Source: DASWJZ01 sp963814905
Lineage (GTDB): Bacteria > Pseudomonadota > Alphaproteobacteria > Rhizobiales > Afifellaceae
Direction of reading: 5' to 3'
DNA length: 64,000 bases
Assembly (NCBI GenBank): GCA_963814905.1
Contig: CAWFEM010000013.1
Coordinates: 186,001 to 250,000, forward strand
Position 1 is the stretch's first letter. Each line of letters opens with the position of its first letter. Positions 36,126 to 45,711 of the stretch are shown here, one piece after another. The notes beneath the pieces are model-generated. The model saw only the letters and a list, made by a program, of their open reading frames with translations. It was not told the DNA's origin and made no database searches. The position numbers and the translations under genes are program-made.

Positions 36126-37589
36126 ATGGCGGACGACGCTGCCGGCAGCGTATCCACCACCTCCGCGCTGGGCGAGCAGCGCGACGTCGAAGCCTGGAAA
36201 TCGGCGGCGGCCGGCGAGCCGCCGGCGCACGCAACCCCGCACCGCGGCAATCTCCTGACGGATTCGCTGAAGGACGCCGTTCTCGTTGCGCTCGTGGCCG
36301 CCGCGCTCGGCTTCTTCTTCCTTGGCCTCAGGACCGAGATCGGCGTCGGCCAACTGGAGATGACGACGCGGTGGAACGTCCTGATCACCGCCATCCTGAT
36401 CGTCTTCGCCGGACGGCTGGTGCTCAATCTCCTGGTGTTCAAGACCGGCCGACCGATCACGGCGGGACTCGGAAGCCTCGCGCCGTCCGCCGGCGCGCTT
36501 TCCATGATCGGCCGGGTCGTCGCTCCGCTTCTGCTCATCGTCGCGCTTGCGCTTCCCTTCCTGCTCCTGGAATTCGCAGGCGGCCGCGCACGCCAGTTCA
36601 TCGACCTCTCGATCCTGATCCTCACCTACATCATGCTCGGATGGGGCCTGAACATCGTGGTCGGCCTCGCCGGCCTGCTCGACCTCGGTTACGTCGCCTT
36701 CTACGCGGTCGGCGCCTACTCGTTCGCGCTCCTTGCCGAGCACACCGGGCTCGGTTTCTGGTTCTGCCTCCCGTTTGCCGGGCTTCTCGCCGCCTGCTGG
36801 GGGCTTATTCTGGGCTTTCCGGTGCTCAGGCTGCGCGGCGACTACCTCGCCATCGTCACTCTCGCCTTCGGCGAGATCATCCGCATCATCCTGCTCAACT
36901 GGTACGACTTCACCAACGGGCCGGACGGCATTTCGGGCATTCCGAAGCCGAGCTTCTTCGGGCTTGAGTTCAGCCGCGGCGCGGGCGGCTTCGCCGACTT
37001 CTTCGGCATCCCGTATTCGAGCCTCCACCGCTTCGTCTGGCTCTACTACATCATCCTGGCGCTCGCGCTTCTCACCAACTTCGTCACGCACCGGCTGCGC
37101 CGTCTGCCGATCGGGCGCGCCTGGGAGGCGTTGAGGGAGGACGAGATCGCCTGCCGCTCGCTCGGCATCAACACGCGCAACACCAAGCTCACCGCCTTCG
37201 CCATGGGCGCCATGTTCGGCGGCTTCGCGGGATCGTTCTTCGCCACGCGGCAGGGGTTCATCTCGCCGGAGAGCTTCACCTTCATCGAGTCCGCCATCAT
37301 CCTGGCGATCGTCGTGCTTGGCGGCCTCGGCTCGCAGATCGGCGTGGTCTTCGCGGCCATCGCCATGATCGGCGGCATCGAGATGCTGCGCAATCTCAAC
37401 TTCCTGAAGGAGATCTTCGGGCAGTCATTCGAGCCGACGCATTACCGCATGCTGATCTTCGGCCTCGCCATGGTGCTGATCATGGTGTGGAAGCCGCGAG
37501 GTCTGGTGACGAGCCGCGATCCATCGGCCGTGCTCAAGGAAAAGAAGCGCATCGGCGCCGACATGGTCGCCCAGGGCGAGGGTCATTGA
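36126..37589 (+). CDS. livM: branched-chain amino acid ABC transporter permease LivM, long form
   Basis: The second channel subunit, 487 residues. The last 330 are the classical LivM core: GWGLNIVVGLAGLLDLGYVAFYAVGAY, LRLRGDYLAIVTLAFGEI and REDEIACRSLGINTRNTKL. The first 150 residues are extra: a polar leader followed by about three helices, an extension seen in rhizobial LivM proteins. The start ATG 36126 is two bases after the livH stop; a longer open frame overlapping livH is spurious. The stop overlaps the livG start (TGATG). Confidence 0.94.
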   Translation: MADDAAGSVSTTSALGEQRDVEAWKSAAAGEPPAHATPHRGNLLTDSLKDAVLVALVAAALGFFFLGLRTEIGVGQLEMTTRWNVLITAILIVFAGRLVLNLLVFKTGRPITAGLGSLAPSAGALSMIGRVVAPLLLIVALALPFLLLEFAGGRARQFIDLSILILTYIMLGWGLNIVVGLAGLLDLGYVAFYAVGAYSFALLAEHTGLGFWFCLPFAGLLAACWGLILGFPVLRLRGDYLAIVTLAFGEIIRIILLNWYDFTNGPDGISGIPKPSFFGLEFSRGAGGFADFFGIPYSSLHRFVWLYYIILALALLTNFVTHRLRRLPIGRAWEALREDEIACRSLGINTRNTKLTAFAMGAMFGGFAGSFFATRQGFISPESFTFIESAIILAIVVLGGLGSQIGVVFAAIAMIGGIEMLRNLNFLKEIFGQSFEPTHYRMLIFGLAMVLIMVWKPRGLVTSRDPSAVLKEKKRIGADMVAQGEGH

Positions 37590-38518
37590 TGGCCGACGAG
37601 AAGGCCCTGCAGCGCTGGGACGCCGACCCGATCCTGACGGTCGAGCACCTGACCATGCGCTTCGGCGGCCTGGTCGCTATCGGCGACCTCTCTCTCAATG
37701 TCGGACGCGGCGACATCACCGCCCTCATCGGCCCGAACGGCGCCGGCAAGACGACCGTCTTCAACTGCATCACCGGCTTCTACAAACCGACGGAGGGGCG
37801 CATCGTGCTCCGCCACGGCCAAGGTCTCGGGCCGGAGGCCGTGGGCCGGCTCACCGCTTCCGGCCGCCAATGGGACGTGCAGGGCGAAAACGCCGAGTTC
37901 CTGCTGGAGCGCATGCCGGACCATGAGATCGCCTGGCACGCGAAGGTGGCGCGCACCTTCCAGAACATCCGGCTCTTCGGCGGCATGACGGTTCTGGAGA
38001 ACCTGCTTGTGGCGCAGCACAACAAGCTGATGATCGCCTCGAACTACACGATCGGCGGAATCTTCAACCTCCCCGGCTACCGCCGCGCACGCGAAGCGGC
38101 GATCGAGCGTTGCGTCTACTGGCTGAAGCAGATCGACCTTCTCGACCGCGCCGACGACCCGGCAGCCGACCTTCCCTACGGCGCGCAGCGGAGGCTGGAG
38201 ATTGCCCGCTCGCTCTGCTCCGAACCGCATCTTCTCTGCCTCGATGAACCCGCGGCCGGCCTCAACGCGCATGAATCCGCCGAGCTCAACCAGCTGATCC
38301 GCTTCGTGCGCGACGAGCACGGCGTCTCGGTGCTTCTGATCGAGCATGACATGGGCGTCGTCATGGAGATTTCCGACCACATCGTGGTGCTCGACTACGG
38401 CGTGAAGATCTCCGACGGCTCGGCCGCCGAGGTGCGCAACGACCCCAAGGTCATTGCCGCCTATCTCGGCGTCGAGGATGAAGAGGTTGAGAGCCACATA
38501 GAGGGGGCAAAAGGATGA
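37589..38518 (+). CDS. livG: branched-chain amino acid ABC transporter ATPase LivG, with insert
   Basis: An ATPase subunit, 309 residues. Walker A GPNGAGKTT is near residue 48. The signature is degenerate, LPYGAQRRLEIARSL, as usual in LivG; Walker B LLCLDEPAAGLN and the switch EHDMGVVMEI follow. Compared with E. coli LivG (255), it carries about 45 extra residues between Walker A and the Q-loop (roughly residues 74-122, ending WHAKVARTFQNIRLF). The stop overlaps the livF start. Confidence 0.94.
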   Translation: MADEKALQRWDADPILTVEHLTMRFGGLVAIGDLSLNVGRGDITALIGPNGAGKTTVFNCITGFYKPTEGRIVLRHGQGLGPEAVGRLTASGRQWDVQGENAEFLLERMPDHEIAWHAKVARTFQNIRLFGGMTVLENLLVAQHNKLMIASNYTIGGIFNLPGYRRAREAAIERCVYWLKQIDLLDRADDPAADLPYGAQRRLEIARSLCSEPHLLCLDEPAAGLNAHESAELNQLIRFVRDEHGVSVLLIEHDMGVVMEISDHIVVLDYGVKISDGSAAEVRNDPKVIAAYLGVEDEEVESHIEGAKG

Positions 38519-39255
38519 GCGCCGGCAACGGCGCCGCGCCGCTCCTCGCCGTGCGCGGCGTCAAGACCTACTACGGCAAGATCATCGCGCTCCGCGGGGT
38601 CGACCTCGACGTGCACGAGGGGAAGATCGTGGCGCTGATCGGCGCCAACGGCGCCGGCAAGTCCACATTGATGATGACGATCTGCGGCAACCCGCAGGCG
38701 CGCGAGGGCACGATCGTCTATGCCGGCGAGGACATCACCAGGCTTCCCACGCACCTCATCATGGAGCGCTCGATCGCGCAGTCGCCGGAGGGACGGCGCA
38801 TCTTCCCGCGTATGACGGTGCTGGAGAACCTGCAGATGGGCGCGGCGATCACCAAGTTCGTCACGCTCGACGAGGATTTGCGCCGCGTCTACGAGCTCTT
38901 TCCGCGTCTCAAGGAGCGGCAGAACCAGCGCGGCGGCACGCTTTCGGGCGGCGAGCAGCAGATGCTCGCCATCGCCCGCGCGCTGATGAGCCGCCCTCGC
39001 CTCCTCCTTCTCGACGAGCCCTCGCTCGGACTGGCGCCGCTCATCGTGAAGCAGATTTTCGAGGTGATCCGCGAGTTGAACAAGCAGGAGGGGCTGACCG
39101 TGTTCCTGGTCGAGCAGAACGCTTTCCATTCGCTGCGTCTTGCCGACCAGGCCTATGTCATGGTGAACGGGCAGATCACGATGAGCGGGACAGGGGCGGA
39201 GCTTCTGGCCAAGGAAGAGGTCCGCGCCGCCTATCTCGAAGGTGGGCGACACTGA
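38515..39255 (+). CDS. livF: branched-chain amino acid ABC transporter ATPase LivF
   Basis: The second ATPase subunit, 246 residues. Walker A GANGAGKST, the LivF-specific SPEGRRIFPRMTVLENLQMGA, signature LSGGEQQMLAIARALM, and Walker B LLLLDEPSLGLAPL are all in place. Start ATG 38515 overlaps the livG stop (ATGA), indicating translational coupling in the liv operon. Confidence 0.95.
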   Translation: MSAGNGAAPLLAVRGVKTYYGKIIALRGVDLDVHEGKIVALIGANGAGKSTLMMTICGNPQAREGTIVYAGEDITRLPTHLIMERSIAQSPEGRRIFPRMTVLENLQMGAAITKFVTLDEDLRRVYELFPRLKERQNQRGGTLSGGEQQMLAIARALMSRPRLLLLDEPSLGLAPLIVKQIFEVIRELNKQEGLTVFLVEQNAFHSLRLADQAYVMVNGQITMSGTGAELLAKEEVRAAYLEGGRH

Positions 39256-39265
39256 GGGATTCTTG

Positions 39266-39628
39266 ATGGGAATCTGGGAAGTTTCACTGGTCGACTTCTT
39301 GCTGGTGACCGTGTTCCTCGGCGGCGGCGCCGCCTGGCTGACCGGGCGCGCCACGGCGCTGACCTGGACGTCGTGGTCAACCCTCGTCGCCTATATTGTC
39401 CTGGTGACCATCGCGACCCGCTTTATCCATTTCAGCCTGTTCCACGGATCGTTCTTCCTGCCCCTCGCGACCTTCGGCACGGCGCTTTATTTCGGCATCA
39501 TCGATTTCGTCATCCTGATGATCGCCGCGACGCTTGGCCGCCGGATCACCCGCGCTTACCAGATGAGCACGCAATATCATTTTCTTTATGAGCGCGCCGG
39601 CCCCGTGGCCTGGCGCGAGCGACCCTAG
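39266..39628 (+). CDS. small membrane protein of the liv operon (DUF6867-like)
   Basis: A 120-residue protein with three hydrophobic segments (about 8-28, 37-57 and 72-92) and a polar C-terminal tail (TRAYQMSTQYHFLYERAGP). Such a gene regularly sits between livF and the binding-protein gene in Hyphomicrobiales; I recall it as DUF6867, but that name is from memory. ATG 39266 gives MGIWEVSLVDFLL; an earlier in-frame ATG at 39242 overlaps livF. Function is unknown; context suggests an accessory to the importer. Confidence 0.8.
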   Translation: MGIWEVSLVDFLLVTVFLGGGAAWLTGRATALTWTSWSTLVAYIVLVTIATRFIHFSLFHGSFFLPLATFGTALYFGIIDFVILMIAATLGRRITRAYQMSTQYHFLYERAGPVAWRERP

Positions 39629-39714
39629 GATTCATCGGCGCAGCCGCGTCTGACCCTTTCCTTTCCCGGAATAATCGGGCTAAATGCCCCCCATGTAGGG
39701 CGTTTTGGCCCTAG

Positions 39715-39729
39715 CAAGACATCGTCTTG
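39715..39729. promoter_or_regulatory. palindrome in the livJ leader/promoter region
   Basis: CAAGAC-ATC-GTCTTG is a perfect 6-base inverted repeat 55 bases upstream of the binding-protein gene. The same 155-base gap contains a CCCG...CGGG pair near 39665-39679 and a GCCCCCCATGTAGGGC hairpin near 39686-39701. These could be an operator or a leader structure that raises livJ expression over the upstream genes. No known family motif was recognised. Confidence 0.4.
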
Positions 39730-39783
39730 TCCCACTGCGACATCGTCATTGCGACATGTCCTTGAGAGTATAAGGGAGACATC

Positions 39784-40887
<1,104 letters not shown>

Positions 40888-40934
40888 GGCCGCCTGCCGG
40901 CTTCGCTTTCGGCGAGGCCGCGCAGACATTTCAG

Positions 40935-40964
40935 ACCCCCGGCGCCCAGCGCCGGGGGTTTTTT
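40935..40964 (+). terminator. Rho-independent terminator after livJ
   Basis: A GC-rich hairpin, CCCCCGGCGC / CCA / GCGCCGGGGG, is followed directly by TTTTTT. It lies 48 bases beyond the livJ stop and ends the liv transcript. It is the clearest intrinsic terminator in the window. Confidence 0.92.
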
Positions 40965-41066
40965 GACAACTTTGCAGCACCTGCCCGCTTTCTTCTCGGC
41001 CGCGGCCGCGCAATCCTCCTCCCGCGAAGCGGCACCCGCAGAAGCGGCCGCGAACAGGAGGCTCCC

Positions 41067-41225
41067 ATGCAAGACATCACGCTCACGCCCCTCATGCTGC
41101 AGTCGATCATCGCGATCGCGGCAGGTATCCTGATCCTGATCGCTCCCAGGGTGCTGAACTACATCGTGGCCCTCTATCTGATCCTGATCGGCGTTCTCGG
41201 CCTCTTCCCGAACGCGTTCGGATGA
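41067..41225 (+). CDS. DUF3096 family small membrane protein
   Basis: A 52-residue protein, mostly two hydrophobic helices: LMLQSIIAIAAGILILIAP, then LNYIVALYLILIGVLGLFP. It matches the DUF3096 pattern of short bacterial membrane proteins of unknown function. AGGAGGCTCCC precedes ATG 41067. The stop overlaps the next gene start (GATGA), so the two are coupled. Confidence 0.85.
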   Translation: MQDITLTPLMLQSIIAIAAGILILIAPRVLNYIVALYLILIGVLGLFPNAFG

Positions 41226-42205
41226 AGATGCCGCACGGGCTTCGCGTCGGCCATGCGACCGACAACGAGCTGAAATCCGGCGTCACCGTCTTCCTGCCGG
41301 ACCAGCCGGCAATCGCCGCCGTCCATGTTGCCGGCGGCGCTCCGGCGAGCCGCGAGACCGAGCTGCTTCGTCCGGAAAACACCGTGGAGCGCGTCGACGC
41401 GCTGGTGCTTTCCGGCGGTTCCGCCTTCGGCCTCGCGGCGGCCGATGGCGCCATGCAATGGCTCGCCGCGCATGGACGCGGCTTCGCCGTTGGTTCTGTC
41501 CGCGTGCCGATCGTCCCCGCTGCGTCGCTCTTCGACCTGATCAATGGCGGCGCGAAACCGGCCGATCTCGGCTCCGCCTATCGCGCATTGGGCGCTGCCG
41601 CCTGCGAGGCGGCGGCGGAAGACATCGTCCTTGGTTCGGTTGGCGCGGGCACGGGCGCCACCACGGCCGACCTGAAGGGCGGTTTCGGTGCGGCGGAGAC
41701 GGTGCTCGCCGATGGAAGCCGCCTGGCGGCGTTCGTTGCCGTCAACGCGGTCGGCCGCGTGACGCTCGGCACGGCTCCGCATTTCCGCGCCGCACCGTTC
41801 GAGCAGGCGGCGGAGTTTGGCGGCCTCGGCCTCCCGGCGACGCTGCCGCCCGATGCCGGCGCGGTCGTCACCAAGCTTCCGACGACACCTCGCGCGAATA
41901 CCACGCTCGCGGTCATCGCCACCGATTGCGCGCTGTCGCGCTCGGAAGCAAAACGCCTCGCGATCGTCGCCCATGACGGGATCGCGCTCGCCATCTATCC
42001 CGCCCACACGCCTTTCGACGGCGACACGGTCTTCGTGCTTGCCACCGGCGAGCGGGAGTTCTCCGGCAGCCGGGAGGCGCTCGCAGCGCTTAGTGCCGCC
42101 GCGCCCGCAACGCTCGCTCGCGCCATCGCCCGCGGCGTCTTCGCCGCGACCCCCGCGGCCAACGACCGCTTCCCGACCTGGCAGGAGCGATACGGTACGC
42201 GTTAG
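41222..42205 (+). CDS. P1-family (DmpA-like, S58) N-terminal-nucleophile peptidase
   Basis: A 327-residue enzyme resembling L-aminopeptidase/D-amidase DmpA and beta-peptidyl aminopeptidases, which mature by self-cleavage. The first half has GVTVFLPDQPAIAAVHVAGGAP and VLSGGSAFGLAAADGAMQWL. The cleavage/nucleophile region PRANTTLAVIATDCAL offers Thr227 as the candidate nucleophile. No signal peptide is visible, so it probably acts in the cytosol. It overlaps the DUF3096 gene. Confidence 0.88.
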   Translation: MKMPHGLRVGHATDNELKSGVTVFLPDQPAIAAVHVAGGAPASRETELLRPENTVERVDALVLSGGSAFGLAAADGAMQWLAAHGRGFAVGSVRVPIVPAASLFDLINGGAKPADLGSAYRALGAAACEAAAEDIVLGSVGAGTGATTADLKGGFGAAETVLADGSRLAAFVAVNAVGRVTLGTAPHFRAAPFEQAAEFGGLGLPATLPPDAGAVVTKLPTTPRANTTLAVIATDCALSRSEAKRLAIVAHDGIALAIYPAHTPFDGDTVFVLATGEREFSGSREALAALSAAAPATLARAIARGVFAATPAANDRFPTWQERYGTR

Positions 42206-42263
42206 TCGATGCCCGCCTCGCCCATCGACGCGCGACGCGTTCGCATGCTAGGGCCGCCACGTC

Positions 42264-42947
42264 ATGGCTCGACCGCTCATCATCGCCGCGTCCGTCCTCT
42301 CTTCCGATTTCAGCCGCCTCGGGGAGGAGATTGCCGCCGTCGACACCGGCGGCGCCGATTGGATCCATCTCGACGTGATGGACGGCCATTTCGTGCCCAA
42401 CATCACTTTCGGCGCGCCGGTCATCCGCCACGTGCGCAGCCGCACGAAAAAGCCCTTCGACACGCATCTGATGATCGCCCCGGCCGATCCCTATCTCGCC
42501 GACTTCGCGGAAGCCGGCGTCGACCAGATTATTGTCCACGCGGAGGCCGGCCCGCATCTCGACCGGTCGCTGCAAACGATCCGGGCGCTCGGCAAGCGCG
42601 CCGGCGTCGCGCTCAACCCCGCAACACCGGCCGACATGATCGAGAACGTGCTCGACCGGCTCGACCTCGTCCTCGTCATGACCGTCAATCCCGGCTTCGG
42701 CGGACAGGCCTTCATTCCGGCGATGCTCGACAAGATCGCCCAGGTGAAAGCGCTCACCGCCGGGCGCGACATCGACATCTCCGTCGACGGCGGAATCGGG
42801 CCGGACACGGCGGGAGCGGTGGTCTCCGCCGGCGCCAATGTGCTCGTCGCCGGCGCGGCCATCTTCAAGGGCGGCGCCGCGGGCTACGCTCAAAACATCG
42901 CCGCGATCCGCAAGGCCGCGGGAACGATGAGCGGCGAGTGGGCATGA
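42264..42947 (+). CDS. rpe: ribulose-phosphate 3-epimerase
   Basis: Interconverts ribulose 5-phosphate and xylulose 5-phosphate. It is a 227-residue TIM barrel with all signatures: ASVLSSDFSRLGEE, WIHLDVMDGHFVPNITFG (metal His and catalytic Asp), HLMIAPADP-like THLMIAPADPY, MTVNPGFGGQAFIP and SVDGGIGPDTA. The stop is followed in overlap by ATG 42944, the likely start of the next, damaged gene. Confidence 0.96.
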   Translation: MARPLIIAASVLSSDFSRLGEEIAAVDTGGADWIHLDVMDGHFVPNITFGAPVIRHVRSRTKKPFDTHLMIAPADPYLADFAEAGVDQIIVHAEAGPHLDRSLQTIRALGKRAGVALNPATPADMIENVLDRLDLVLVMTVNPGFGGQAFIPAMLDKIAQVKALTAGRDIDISVDGGIGPDTAGAVVSAGANVLVAGAAIFKGGAAGYAQNIAAIRKAAGTMSGEWA

Positions 42948-43500
42948 ACGTCGAACGGCGCGACCTGCGCGCGCGCGGAGGGCTCGGGGGCTGAAGGCGC
43001 TCGCGCGCGCGGCTCTCGCCCCGGCTTTCGGCGTCGCCATAGCACTCGCCTACGCGCTTCCCTGGCTCGCCCTCGGCCGGGCCTGGGATTCGCGGACGCT
43101 GGCGGCAAGCCTCTCCTTCGGCATCGCGGCGATGTTTTCGGCAGCGGTCGCGCTCATCGCCGTGTGGCTGCTTCGCCGCCGGCCGTGGACCGCGCGGCTT
43201 GCAGCCACTCTGGTCATCCTTTTCGCCGGAACCGTCGGCGTCGCGACGGCCGCGATGGCGGCACAACTCATCCTGCGCCATCACCATCTGAGCGAGATTC
43301 CGCTCAAGATCGCCTTCCTGGTCGTGGCCCTTTCCACGGCGGGCGAGCTTTACACCGTGCTCTCCGCCGCCGCCCCTCTCACCCTTCCGCTCGGTCTGCC
43401 GGCCGTCGCGGTGTTCGCGGTCCTCATCGCGCGCCCGCCCCGCGTTGAAGAATCCGGGCGCTCTGCTATGCCGTCCCGGCAAGAACGGAGCTCCGGATGA
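42944..43500 (+). pseudogene. hypothetical four-helix membrane protein with a probable start-region frameshift
   Basis: The last 122 codons from ATG 43132 are an open frame of hydrophobic segments. The same frame continues upstream without stop to 42991 (LKALARAALAPAFGVAIALAYALPWL), which adds a clear first helix, but has no start codon there. ATG 42944, overlapping the rpe stop, opens a short frame MNVERRDLRARGGLG that meets it at a run of five G (42986-42990). One more G would join them into about 186 residues. The 43132 start is the alternative. Function is unknown. The stop overlaps purB. Confidence 0.55.
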
Positions 43501-44801
43501 TCCCGCGCTACAGCCGCCCGGAAATGGCCGATATCTGGTCGCCCGCCACGAAATTCCGCATCTGGTTCGAGATCGAGGCGCACGCGCTCGACGCCATGGC
43601 CGAGCTCGGCGTCGTTCCGAAGGAGGCGGCCGCCAAGGTCTGGGAGAAGGGCCGCGACGCCACTTTCGACGTGGATCGCATCGACGCCATCGAGCGGGAG
43701 GTGAAGCACGACGTCATCGCGTTTCTGACGCATCTCGGCGAGATCGTCGGGCCGGAAGCGCGCTTCGTTCATATGGGGCTGACCTCCTCCGACGTGCTCG
43801 ACACCTGCTTCAACCTGCAGCTCAAGCGCGCCGCGGACCTTCTGATCGCCGATGTGGAGGCGCTGAAGGCGGCGCTGAAGCGGCGCGCCTTGGAGCACAA
43901 GGACACGCTCACGATCGGCCGCTCGCACGGCATCCACGCCGAGCCCACAACGTTCGGGCTGAAGCTTGCTTTCGCCTATGCGGAGTTCGACCGCGCCCAC
44001 GCGCGGCTGAAAAGCGCGCGCGAGGAGATCGCGACGACGGCGATCTCGGGCGCCGTCGGCACCTTCGCCAACATCGATCCGCGCGTCGAGGCGCATGTCG
44101 CCAAGGCGCTCGGCCTCGCGCCCGAGCCGATCTCCACGCAGGTCATCCCCCGCGACCGGCACGCGATGTTCTTCGCAACGCTCGGCGTCGTCGCCTCGTC
44201 GGTGGAACGCCTTGCCACCGAGATCCGTCACCTGCAGCGCACCGAGGTTCTGGAGGTCGAGGAATATTTCTCGCCGGGTCAGAAGGGCTCCTCGGCGATG
44301 CCGCACAAGCGCAACCCGGTGCTCTCCGAGAACCTCGTCGGGCTGGCACGCATGGTGCGCGCCTATGCCCTCCCCGCGATGGAGAACGTGGCGCTCTGGC
44401 ACGAGCGCGACATCTCGCATTCGTCGGTGGAACGCATGATCGGCCCGGACGCGACCGTCACGCTCGATTTCGCGCTCGCGCGTCTTGCCGGCGTCATCGA
44501 CAGGCTCGTTGTCTACCCGGAGCGCATGCGGAAGAACCTCGACAGCCTCGGCGGTCTTGTCCATTCGCAGCGGGTGCTTCTGGCGCTGGTCGATGCCGGG
44601 CTCTCGCGCGAGGCCGCCTACGCGATCGTGCAGCGGAACGCCATGAAGGCCTGGGAAAGCGGCGCCGACTTCGCCAACGCGCTTCTCGCCGACAAGGATG
44701 TCACAGCGGCGCTCGACGCGAGCGCGGTCCGCGCGATCTTCGATCTCGGCTACCACACGAAACATGTGGACACGATTTTCCGCCGGGTCTTCGGCGAATA
44801 G
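43497..44801 (+). CDS. purB: adenylosuccinate lyase
   Basis: Acts twice in purine synthesis: releases fumarate from SAICAR and from adenylosuccinate. It has 434 residues of the fumarase/aspartase fold. The hallmarks are MGLTSSDVLDTCFNLQL, TIGRSHGIHAEPTTFGLK (catalytic His) and the mobile loop GQKGSSAMPHKRNPVLSEN. The start overlaps the upstream membrane gene (ATGA). The other purine genes follow about 2.2 kb downstream. Confidence 0.96.
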   Translation: MIPRYSRPEMADIWSPATKFRIWFEIEAHALDAMAELGVVPKEAAAKVWEKGRDATFDVDRIDAIEREVKHDVIAFLTHLGEIVGPEARFVHMGLTSSDVLDTCFNLQLKRAADLLIADVEALKAALKRRALEHKDTLTIGRSHGIHAEPTTFGLKLAFAYAEFDRAHARLKSAREEIATTAISGAVGTFANIDPRVEAHVAKALGLAPEPISTQVIPRDRHAMFFATLGVVASSVERLATEIRHLQRTEVLEVEEYFSPGQKGSSAMPHKRNPVLSENLVGLARMVRAYALPAMENVALWHERDISHSSVERMIGPDATVTLDFALARLAGVIDRLVVYPERMRKNLDSLGGLVHSQRVLLALVDAGLSREAAYAIVQRNAMKAWESGADFANALLADKDVTAALDASAVRAIFDLGYHTKHVDTIFRRVFGE

Positions 44802-44991
44802 GCGCCCCAACGCCCGGGCTGCCTAGATTTTGCTCAATCTCTAGGTAGAAATTCCTGACCGCTCTCCCCTTGTTCCCGGCAATTGGCGGGGGTAGTGCTT
44901 CGCCGCATTACGAATTCGTTAGGATTCGTGGAACGCGGCGCTGACCCACACGTTCACGGGCGAAGCTGCTTTCGTGGGAAAGGATTTCGGC

Positions 44992-45339
44992 ATGGCTGCC
45001 AATCAAAAGGGTGAGTCTTCAAACAGCACCCTCTATTTCATCGTCGGCGCGCTCATCATCGCCGTTCTGATCATCGGCTGGTTCGTCTATGGGCGGAACG
45101 AAGCCCCGCCGCCGGAGCCCGCGGCGACTGAGGAGCCGGCCATGGCGCCCGCGCCGGCGGCCGAAGAGCCGGCTATGGCGCCTGAGCCTGCGGCGGAGGA
45201 GCCCGCCATGGCGCCCGAACCGCCGGCGGAGGAACCCGCCATGGCGCCCGAGCCGCCAGCGGATGAGCCTGCCATGGCGCCCGAACCTGCTCCTGCTATG
45301 GCGCCCGAGCCGGCACCGGATACGACGCCAGCCCAGTAG
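44992..45339 (+). CDS. single-pass membrane protein with a Pro/Ala/Glu/Met repeat tail
   Basis: A 115-residue protein. One transmembrane helix (about residues 12-34, STLYFIVGALIIAVLIIGWFVYG) is followed by an 80-residue low-complexity tail. The tail is built from about six copies of a decapeptide like EEPAMAPEPP. ATG 44992 follows GGAAAGGATTTCGGC; a GTG at 44974 is possible. The tail probably lies in the periplasm as an extended rod, as in TonB-like linkers, but no TonB domain follows. The DNA repeats (about 45135-45310) invite copy-number change. Function is unknown. Confidence 0.75.
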   Translation: MAANQKGESSNSTLYFIVGALIIAVLIIGWFVYGRNEAPPPEPAATEEPAMAPAPAAEEPAMAPEPAAEEPAMAPEPPAEEPAMAPEPPADEPAMAPEPAPAMAPEPAPDTTPAQ

Positions 45340-45363
45340 GCAGGCGCATTCATAATCGACAAA

Positions 45364-45387
45364 CGCCAGCGCCGCCCGGCGCTGGCG
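45364..45387. terminator. strong hairpin, possible terminator
   Basis: CGCCAGCGCC and GGCGCTGGCG form a perfect 10-base stem around a four-base loop, 25 bases after the repeat-tail gene. No T-run follows on the + strand, so termination is only likely, not certain. It lies in the 111-base gap before the next gene. Confidence 0.5.
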
Positions 45388-45450
45388 GAGCGCCTGCTCT
45401 TGTTGCAGGTTCCACCTGCAGTAGCGCCGGCAAGGGATCGGTAGAGAGCC

Positions 45451-45711
45451 ATGAGCGAGCGCGGCAGCGACGCGAAGGACAAGTATCGTTCGCTGCCACG
45501 TGATTCGTGGCGGAGACATCCGGAGGCATGGAGTGAAAACGGCGAGAAGCTGCCCGCCCCGCGGCGCAATTACACGCTCGCCATCGCCATTGCCCTGACT
45601 GTCTTCGTGCTCTTGATCGGGATGCGTGTCCTATGGGGCGATTTCGCGCCTCGCCACACGTTGCCCCCCGCGGCACTCCAGGAGGAGACCAACCCTCCTC
45701 CCGCGAACTAG
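45451..45711 (+). CDS. hypothetical single-pass membrane protein, 86 aa
   Basis: A charged N-terminal half (MSERGSDAKDKYRSLPRDSW...) is followed by one helix (about residues 42-61, YTLAIAIALTVFVLLIGMRV) and a Pro-rich end. It resembles the preceding gene product in layout (one helix, Pro-rich tail), though not in sequence. GGTAGAGAGCC precedes the ATG. It ends overlapping the 3' end of the HpcH-type gene on the opposite strand. No family recognised. Confidence 0.6.
   Translation: MSERGSDAKDKYRSLPRDSWRRHPEAWSENGEKLPAPRRNYTLAIAIALTVFVLLIGMRVLWGDFAPRHTLPPAALQEETNPPPAN

Noticed and set aside
45135..45310. Possible CRISPR-like tandem repeat
   Set aside because: The units encode an in-frame PAMAPEP tail with no spacers, so it is a protein repeat.
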